6,558 bases of DNA, taken from the NCBI GenBank assembly GCA_929200295.1, contig CAKMZE010000081.1, positions 5,918-12,475 of the forward strand, given 5' to 3'. The notes under the pieces are model-generated. The model worked only from the letters and a program-made list of their open reading frames with translations. It did no database searches and was not told where the DNA came from. Positions 5,196 through 6,558 of this stretch are shown in pieces (position 1 is the first letter of the stretch; each line of letters starts with the position of its first letter). Origin of the DNA: an uncultured Alphaproteobacteria bacterium. Its GTDB lineage: Bacteria; Pseudomonadota; Alphaproteobacteria; Rhodobacterales; Rhodobacteraceae. Both the position numbers and the translations under genes were made by a program.

Positions 5196-5543
5196 TCAGT
5201 TTGAGCTCGACGCAGCCTCGCTCTCGCCAAAGAGATACATACCGCCCAAAATAGCGATGCCCACTGCGACATGGTCCCAAGCGATGTTCGTTTGATATCC
5301 CAGTATCTGCGGCTGTAACGCCCCGCCCCCCGCAGTGGGCCCTGCATGGGCACCCTGACCATAGGGGCTGCCCCCTGATTGCGCGCCTGTGCCAGACGTG
5401 ACCATAGTACCGGCCCCCTGAAAATCACTGTCGGGTGCGCGCACAAGCGGCACAACGGGTGGATCACTTACCGCGGTATCCACACCCACACCATCTGCCA
5501 GTGCAGGTGTCGCCAAAAAACACAATGTTATGAATGATCTCAT
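5196..5543 (-). CDS. Small exported protein with Gly/Ala-rich linker and C-terminal hydrophobic segment, unknown function
   Basis: A 115-residue protein with a signal peptide MRSFITLCFLATPALA (cleavage after Ala16). The start at 5543 is preferred over one four codons upstream (5555), because GGGA lies six bases before it and the signal peptide starts there. The middle is low-complexity and flexible (GTGAQSGGSPYGQGAHAGPT, 51-70). Then NIAWDHVAVGIAILGGMYLF (86-105) is a hydrophobic segment with a polar SEAASSSN tail. The likely product is a periplasmic protein with a membrane-associated C-terminus. The gene follows nusB by 92 bases and precedes the small lipoprotein by 55. Its C-terminal layout (Trp-[Asp/Asn]-x-Val, short hydrophobic helix, acidic tail) mirrors that of the lipoprotein. 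I do not recognise the family and infer no function. Confidence 0.68.
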   Translation of the reverse strand: MRSFITLCFLATPALADGVGVDTAVSDPPVVPLVRAPDSDFQGAGTMVTSGTGAQSGGSPYGQGAHAGPTAGGGALQPQILGYQTNIAWDHVAVGIAILGGMYLFGESEAASSSN

Positions 5544-5635
5544 CTCAATTCCCATCAGTCAGTCTCATATGACAAACCTTGGGTATTAATGATGAATTTT
5601 AGGTGAAATTTCTCAGCCTGTTATGCGTAAGAGGA

Positions 5636-6103
5636 TCAAAATTGATCCGGCTGCATCTCGCGGGCCATATGGTCGAGCACCGCATTTACGAACTTTGGCT
5701 CTTTTCCTTCTGGAAAGAACGCCTGCGCAACACCCACAAACTCTGTGATGACAACCTTGGGCGGTGTGGACTTTATCAACAGCTCAGCACCAGCGGCGCG
5801 AAACAATGCGCGCAGCGTTGGATCAATGCGCGCAATTGGCCATTTCGCGACCAATGCACGGTCTGTCACCTGATCAATCGCGGCCTGCTCATCCACCGCG
5901 CGCAACATCAGATCACGAAACGTATCTGGATCGCCTTTGGTCATTTCCTGACCTTCATACACCGCCCCAAAGCGGTGGTCTTCGAATTCAAGCATCACCT
6001 GATCAACGGTTTGGCTTGCAGCCTCCATCTGAAAAAGCGCCTGCACAGCATAAAGCCGGGCTGCAGATTTCATTTTACGGATTTGATTATTCGAAAGTGT
6101 CAT
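5636..6103 (-). CDS. nusB: Transcription antitermination factor NusB
   Basis: A 155-residue all-alpha RNA-binding protein of normal NusB length. With NusE (ribosomal protein S10) it binds boxA in rRNA leaders and supports antitermination during rRNA transcription. Recognised segments are KSAARLYAVQALFQME (12-27), IDPTLRALFRAAGAELL (93-109), PPKVVITEFV (114-123) and EPKFVNAVLDHMARE (135-149), the last close to the standard NusB C-terminal pattern. The ATG overlaps the ribH stop by four bases (ATGA), which implies translational coupling and explains the absence of a well-placed ribosome binding site. No convincing terminator follows the stop, so transcription may continue into the two small envelope genes. 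Confidence 0.96.
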   Translation of the reverse strand: MTLSNNQIRKMKSAARLYAVQALFQMEAASQTVDQVMLEFEDHRFGAVYEGQEMTKGDPDTFRDLMLRAVDEQAAIDQVTDRALVAKWPIARIDPTLRALFRAAGAELLIKSTPPKVVITEFVGVAQAFFPEGKEPKFVNAVLDHMAREMQPDQF

Positions 6104-6558
6104 GCGGTAGTTTTACCCTGCTCTGCGAGCAATATGTCGCGCCCAAAACCAACAGATTTTTCTGCGCGGCCCCATTTGCGGCTTAGCGCCACAAGATGCA
6201 ATGCGGCTGCAGCGGCGCCGCCACCTTTATTTTGTGCCGCAGGATCCGCGCGCACCTCTGCTTGCGCATAATTCTCAACCGTCAAAATCCCATTACCAAT
6301 ACAAAGCCCCTGCAGCCCCAAAAGCTGGATCGCACGCGAGCTGTCATTACACACCGTTTCATAATGCGTGGTCTCACCCCGGATCACACAGCCCAGCGCC
6401 ACATAGCCATCAAAATTGCTCATCCGTTCTGCAATGCCAATCGCTGTAGGGATCTCAAGCGCGCCTGGCACATCAACGCGGTCCCATGTGGCGCCTGCCT
6501 TTTCAATCTCAGCCTGCGCACCTGCGACCTGATGATCCGAGATGTCCTTGTAATAGGG
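6100..6558 (-). CDS. ribH: 6,7-dimethyl-8-ribityllumazine synthase (lumazine synthase), N-terminus outside window
   Basis: The penultimate enzyme of riboflavin synthesis, condensing 5-amino-6-ribitylamino-uracil with dihydroxybutanone phosphate. The frame is open to the right edge and 152 residues are visible; roughly the first 20-30 are missing. A GTG at 6471 is internal, because conserved sequence (PYYKDISDHQVAGA, GATWDRVDVPGALEIPTA) extends before it. Key motifs are VPGALEIPTAI, ALGCVIRGETTHYE with the catalytic His, CNDSSRAI, GNGILTVEN and NKGGGAAAAAL. The Gly/Ala-rich segment is normal for the family. The stop overlaps the nusB start by four bases, an arrangement common in proteobacterial rib-nusB operons; other rib genes may lie just outside the window. 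Confidence 0.96.
   Translation of the reverse strand, partial: PYYKDISDHQVAGAQAEIEKAGATWDRVDVPGALEIPTAIGIAERMSNFDGYVALGCVIRGETTHYETVCNDSSRAIQLLGLQGLCIGNGILTVENYAQAEVRADPAAQNKGGGAAAAALHLVALSRKWGRAEKSVGFGRDILLAEQGKTTA

Noticed and set aside
5141..5467. Upstream extension of the lipoprotein reading frame to 5467
   Set aside because: It overlaps the 5196-5543 gene in another frame, is rich in Arg and Trp like a shadow frame, and would bury the lipoprotein signal in the middle of the protein.
5603..6271. Long plus-strand frame opposite nusB and ribH
   Set aside because: It is antisense to two well-conserved genes, with unlikely amino-acid composition.
6469..6471. GTG as the ribH start
   Set aside because: Conserved lumazine synthase sequence continues in frame upstream to the window edge, so this GTG is an internal Val.

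Overview
The window looks like chromosomal DNA from a marine alphaproteobacterium of the Rhodobacterales (roseobacter type). This is inferred from protein content and moderate GC. An intracellular PHB depolymerase, a ribH-nusB pair with a 4-bp overlap, an MmcB-family protein behind a GTTC-N7-GTTC SOS box, and a secreted protein like those annotated 'aggregation factor core' all fit that group. No transposase, integrase, tRNA, CRISPR array or prophage gene is visible.

Layout, left to right. (1) The 3' two thirds of phaZ (+) enters from the left edge and ends six bases before a convergent minus-strand gene. (2) Four minus-strand genes, read from right to left, are mmcB (4118-3666), an ABHD10-like serine hydrolase (3613-2870), a MelB/GPH-type MFS transporter (2807-1458) and a second alpha/beta hydrolase whose nucleophile position is Gly (1352-636). 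They could be one transcript or two to three; gaps are 52, 62 and 105 bases. (3) A divergent control region at about 4119-4206 carries a consensus alphaproteobacterial LexA box inside a possible mmcB promoter, a perfect dyad, and a plus-strand promoter for a structured RNA. (4) That RNA (about 4207-4375) has a perfect 9-bp closing stem and a T-rich tail and looks like 6S RNA. (5) A secreted protein gene (+) starts just after the RNA. (6) Two small minus-strand envelope-protein genes of unknown function follow, in the same orientation downstream of nusB. (7) nusB and the 5'-truncated ribH run off the right edge.

Functionally, the left half joins storage polymer breakdown (phaZ) and a hydrolase/transporter group to a DNA-damage gene. 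The middle is a regulatory hub with an SOS operator and a probable global RNA polymerase regulator. The right half is the riboflavin/antitermination block common in alphaproteobacteria, followed by a two-gene cassette of unrecognised envelope proteins. The points most worth follow-up are the Ser-to-Gly hydrolase, the apparently leaderless SOS promoter, the 6S-like RNA placement, and the two small envelope proteins with matching C-terminal architecture.
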